In this document: positions 7,162 through 9,684 of the stretch, one piece after another | How the letters are laid out: every line of letters starts with the position of its first letter | How positions within the stretch are numbered: the stretch's first letter is position 1 | Assembly (NCBI GenBank): GCA_026993705.1 | Contig: JALWSJ010000384.1 | Location: 1-9,684, forward strand | Origin: Flavobacteriales bacterium | GTDB taxonomy: Bacteria; Bacteroidota; Bacteroidia; Flavobacteriales_D; Parvicellaceae | DNA length: 9,684 bases | Direction: 5' to 3' | The notes under the pieces: generated by a model | Told to the model about the DNA's origin: nothing | Seen by the model: only the letters and a program-made list of their open reading frames with translations | Databases searched by the model: none | Position numbers and translations under genes: made by a program

Positions 7162-8505
7162 TCACACTCCAGTATAATTAGAAGGTGTAATTTGTTTCAA
7201 TTCTTTTTTTATGTTTTCGCTAACGTCTAAGTTGTCAACAAATTGAGCAATAGATGAAGCGTTAATTGTATCATTAGTACGTGTTAGTTCTTTTAGAGCT
7301 TCGTATGGGTTAGGATAGTTTTCCCTTCTTAAAATCGTTTGTATAGCTTCGGCAACAACCGCCCAATTATTTTCTAAATCGGCTTGTATTTTAGCTTCGT
7401 TGAGTAATAACTTATTCAATCCTTTTTTCAATGAAGATAAAGCCAAAACAGAATGGGCGAGTGGAACGCCAATATTTCTTAATACAGTGCTGTCTGTTAA
7501 GTCTCTTTGTAATCTTGAAATTGGAAGTTTTGCTGATAAATGTTCAAATAAAGCATTGGCAATACCCAAGTTCCCCTCAGAATTTTCAAAATCAATAGGG
7601 TTTACTTTGTGAGGCATGGCAGAAGATCCAATTTCACCTTTTTTAATTTTTTGTTTAAAATAATCCATGGAAACATACGTCCAGATATCGCGGTCTAAAT
7701 CTATTAAAATAGTATTGATACGTTTCATAGCATCAAACAAAGCAGCAAGATTATCATAATGTTCAATTTGAGTAGTGGTTTGAGAACGTTCAAGTCCAAG
7801 GTAGTTTTTTACAAAATTATTTGCAAAAGTTACCCAATCTATTGCAGGATAAGCAACGAAATGAGCATTAAAATTACCTGTAGCACCACCAAATTTTGCC
7901 GAATAAGGAATGGATAGTAATTGCTTCTTTTGAATTTCCAAACGTTCTACAAAAACAGAAACTTCTTTACCTAATCGAGTAGGAGATGCCGGTTGTCCGT
8001 GAGTACGGGCGAGTAACGGAATATCCTTCCATTCTTCTGCTCTTTCTCTTAAAAGCTGGATGATTTCATCCAAAAGTGGTCGGTAAACACTTTGAACAGC
8101 ATCTTTTAAAGATTTAGGTACAGCTGTATTGTTTATATCCTGTGAAGTTAATCCAAAATGGATAAATTCTTTATAAGGTGCAATACCTAAGTTATTAAAT
8201 TGTTGTTTTATAAAATATTCTACAGCTTTAACATCGTGGTTGGTGGTTTTTTCCAAGTTTTTTATTGTTAATGTGTCTTCTTCTGTGAAGTTATTGTAAA
8301 TATCTCTAAGCGAAGAAAATAAAGAAGCATCAAAATTTGAAAGTTGAGGAAGAGGAAGTTCACATAAAGCAATAAAGTACTCTATCTCAGTAAATACCCT
8401 GTATTTAATTAATGCAAATTCTGAAAAATAAAGACCTAAATCAGCTGTTGTTTTTCTGTATCTTCCGTCAATTGGACTGATAGCGGTGAGTGTGTTGAGT
8501 TTCAT
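7162..8505 (-). CDS. purB: Adenylosuccinate lyase
   Basis: 447 residues, cytoplasmic. It catalyses two fumarate-releasing steps of purine synthesis: SAICAR to AICAR, and adenylosuccinate to AMP. The superfamily signature GSSAMPHKVNPIDFENSEGN lies at about 293-312, with the mobile-loop serines S294/S295 and M297-P303 (MPHKVNP). The general-acid histidine is H169 in ARTHGQPAS. TTNHDVKAVEY (about 87-97) and TSQDINN (120-126) are further active-site segments. The sequence resembles the E. coli-type enzyme closely; it ends at TPSNYTGV, a few residues earlier than E. coli PurB. The ATG at 8503-8505 is chosen because the protein then begins MKLNTLTAISPIDGRY as in the family. An upstream in-frame TTG at 8536-8538 would lie inside the promoter -7 box. 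It is convergent with the cargo gene, divergent from the PorP gene, and functionally unrelated to both. Confidence 0.97.
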   Translation of the reverse strand: MKLNTLTAISPIDGRYRKTTADLGLYFSEFALIKYRVFTEIEYFIALCELPLPQLSNFDASLFSSLRDIYNNFTEEDTLTIKNLEKTTNHDVKAVEYFIKQQFNNLGIAPYKEFIHFGLTSQDINNTAVPKSLKDAVQSVYRPLLDEIIQLLRERAEEWKDIPLLARTHGQPASPTRLGKEVSVFVERLEIQKKQLLSIPYSAKFGGATGNFNAHFVAYPAIDWVTFANNFVKNYLGLERSQTTTQIEHYDNLAALFDAMKRINTILIDLDRDIWTYVSMDYFKQKIKKGEIGSSAMPHKVNPIDFENSEGNLGIANALFEHLSAKLPISRLQRDLTDSTVLRNIGVPLAHSVLALSSLKKGLNKLLLNEAKIQADLENNWAVVAEAIQTILRRENYPNPYEALKELTRTNDTINASSIAQFVDNLDVSENIKKELKQITPSNYTGV

Positions 8506-8535
8506 TTTGTTTGGATAAATAGTTACGTTAGTCCG

Positions 8536-8543
8536 CAAAGATA
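8536..8543 (-). promoter_or_regulatory. Bacteroidota-type -7 promoter box for purB (TATCTTTG)
   Basis: The minus strand reads TATCTTTG, an exact match to the TAnnTTTG -7 element used by the primary sigma factor of Bacteroidota. Transcription would start at about 8530, giving a leader of about 25 nt before the purB ATG at 8505. No clear TTTG -33 box is visible at the usual spacing upstream, so the match rests on the -7 element alone. Confidence 0.55.
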
Positions 8544-8756
8544 AATAAGTTGTTTAAAGTTGATGTATATTATATTTGTTTAATTGGCTAATAAGGAGTT
8601 CTTTAACTTTTTTTGTTATCTGTTATTGTTTTGTGTTATTATTTTTGTATTATTGCATAGTAGTTTCATTAAAATTCAGTGGTTTGACATAAGTTTGTTG
8701 GTAGTGATGCTTATGTTTTAAACAGTATTGAGTTTTAAGGAGCATAGCACAGAGTC

Positions 8757-8863
8757 GCGTTAGGGATAGAACGGCGTGTTTGAACTCCTTTTGGTTTGTT
8801 GCATATATGCAACAAACCAAAAGAGTGAGTAGTGATAGCCCGACCCTTGTGGTAACGCCCAAA
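8757..8863 (+). repeat. Intergenic structured repeat, copy D (type II flanks, GGTTTG tip, minimal second hairpin)
   Basis: It begins GCGTTAGGGATAG and ends AACGCCCAAA. The central hairpin is a perfect 36-bp palindrome (8788-8823, arms of 18 bases starting CTTTTGGTTTGTTGCATA). The flanks are type II and identical to copy B: GTGTTTGAACTCC before and GAGTGAGTAGTGATAG after. The second hairpin is reduced to ACC-CTTGT-GGT. It lies between divergent genes, and its AACGCCCAAA end is 63 bp from the PorP/SprF start codon. Small open frames that cross it on the minus strand simply read through the palindrome. Confidence 0.85.
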
Positions 8864-8926
8864 GTAAGTGTATATTATTAACTATATAAAAAAGAACAAT
8901 TGGCATCTCCGGTACAAATAATAATA

Positions 8927-9684
8927 ATGAATAAAATAGTAGGCTTATTCCTACTAAGTTTAGTGTTTGCTTCATATGTTAAGACGTATGCTCAAGATGC
9001 TGAGTTTACACAGTTTTACGCGAATCCTTTGTATTTGAATCCGGCTTTTGCAGGCACCAATAAATGTCCTCGAGTATCTTTGAATTATAGAAATCAATGG
9101 CCTGGTTTGTCCGGAACGTTTATTACAACGAGTGCTTCTTATGATCAATATGTTTCGGCAATGTCCGGTGGATTAGGTTTAATGGTTTTTACGGATAAAC
9201 AAGCGAAAACATTGTCAACCACCCGAATAAGCGGTATTTATGCTTACCAAATGAAATTAAGTCGTGATTTTTCTGTACGGTTTGGGGTGGAAGCTACTTT
9301 TTTTCAAAAATCATTGGATTGGAGCCGCTTAACTTTTGGTGATATGATTGATACAAGGCGGGGATTTGTTTATGATTCGGGGGATATTCCAAGAGGAGGA
9401 AGTCGTTCGGGAATGGATTTTTCTGCCGGAGCAATTGGTTTTAGTGAAAAATTCTTCTTTGGCTTTGCTTTTCATCATATTAATCAGCCAGATGAGTCTT
9501 TAATAAAAGGGAAGAGTCCTTTACCGCTTAAAATTACAGGGCATGCAGGAGCTGTTATACCGCTTTCCGGTTCGGGCTCTAAATATAATAAAGACGAGGG
9601 AATGTCTATTTCACCTAATATTTTATTCAGGCAACAAGCAAAAACCAGCCAAATGAATATAGGAATGTATATAAAGAAAGGTCC
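8927..9684 (+). CDS. Type IX secretion system membrane protein, PorP/SprF family (3' end beyond the window)
   Basis: The frame from the ATG at 8927-8929 stays open for 252 codons to the right edge, so the C-terminus is missing; family members usually run to roughly 300-340 residues. Residues 1-23 form a signal peptide ending ...KTYAQ. The mature N-terminus, DAEFTQFYANPLYLNPAFAGT, written in two parts (DAEFTQFYANP and LYLNPAFAGT), is the family hallmark. It is followed by VSLNYRNQWPGL, GGLGLMVFTDKQ, FGFAFHHINQPDESL and PLPLKITGHAGAVIPL, all typical of these outer-membrane beta-barrels. PorP/SprF proteins are T9SS components needed for secretion or attachment of particular cargo, often encoded next to a gene with a type B sorting domain. 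Here the nearest such cargo gene (3866-6784) is on the same strand but separated by purB; another could lie beyond the edge. Many paralogues exist, so no gene symbol is given. Confidence 0.93.
   Translation, partial: MNKIVGLFLLSLVFASYVKTYAQDAEFTQFYANPLYLNPAFAGTNKCPRVSLNYRNQWPGLSGTFITTSASYDQYVSAMSGGLGLMVFTDKQAKTLSTTRISGIYAYQMKLSRDFSVRFGVEATFFQKSLDWSRLTFGDMIDTRRGFVYDSGDIPRGGSRSGMDFSAGAIGFSEKFFFGFAFHHINQPDESLIKGKSPLPLKITGHAGAVIPLSGSGSKYNKDEGMSISPNILFRQQAKTSQMNIGMYIKKG

Noticed and set aside
7162..7190. Frameshift or truncation at the C-terminus of PurB
   Set aside because: The protein ends at TPSNYTGV, a few residues before the E. coli end, but no continuation of the family C-terminus is visible in other frames downstream, and the catalytic regions are intact. 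It looks like normal lineage variation.
8506..8538. Longer purB starting at TTG 8536-8538
   Set aside because: The 11 extra residues do not match the family N-terminus, and the TTG falls inside the TATCTTTG -7 box, upstream of the predicted transcript start.
1..8863. CRISPR array
   Set aside because: The repeats are 95-153 bp, far apart, in both orientations and have no regular spacers; no cas gene is present.
6796..8863. Composite transposon carrying purB between copies C and D
   Set aside because: The copies are inverted, but there is no transposase, no target duplication was seen, and purB is a housekeeping gene; repeat-mediated rearrangement is the more modest reading.
8650..8975. Two overlapping minus-strand open frames of about 70 codons
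   Set aside because: They run through the palindrome of repeat copy D and the porP leader, and the longer-reaching one overlaps the porP start on the other strand. They have low-complexity composition and no recognisable domain.

Overview
The window looks like a chromosomal segment from a gliding or T9SS-bearing member of the Bacteroidota, most likely Flavobacteriia-like. The signs are AT-rich DNA, a protein with a type B type IX secretion (T9SS) C-terminal sorting domain, a PorP/SprF-family outer-membrane protein, an OmpA protein with PorE-like architecture, and a TAnnTTTG-type -7 promoter box in front of purB. No species can be named from this sequence.

Layout. Bases 144-3352 (minus strand) hold a probable two-gene operon: a secreted TPR protein (2258-3352), then, 29 bp downstream, a TPR/beta-propeller/OmpA envelope protein (144-2228). 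Divergent from it, 3866-6784 (plus) encodes a 972-residue T9SS cargo protein with eight Ig-like repeats, a PKD-like domain and a type B sorting domain. purB (adenylosuccinate lyase, 7162-8505, minus) follows in convergent orientation. Divergent from purB, a PorP/SprF gene starts at 8927 and runs off the right edge.

Intergenic regions. Four copies of one structured repeat family lie between the genes: A 1-143 (+), B 3465-3617 (-), C 6796-6890 (-) and D 8757-8863 (+). Each has conserved GCGTTAGGGATAG and AACGCCCAAA ends, a central hairpin with an exchangeable tip, a GATAGCCCGACC core and a second, highly variable hairpin. Bases 3353-3865 hold a weak candidate promoter for the TPR gene, copy B, a short flank homologous to sequence beyond copy C, and an AT-rich leader for the cargo gene. 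Bases 6785-7161, between convergent genes, hold copy C, a perfect 16-bp-arm palindrome, a long imperfect palindrome and a collapsed palindrome made of two repeat ends. Bases 8506-8926 hold the purB promoter, about 210 bp of AT-rich sequence (8544-8756) in which I see nothing, copy D, and the 63-bp porP leader.

How the genes fit together. Four of the five genes concern the envelope or T9SS. The cargo protein should be exported through T9SS. PorP/SprF proteins serve type B cargo, and PorE-like proteins link PorP to peptidoglycan. purB is a housekeeping purine gene unrelated to its neighbours. The most unusual material is the intergenic repeat family and the evidence that its modules have been shuffled, not the protein genes, which all belong to known families.
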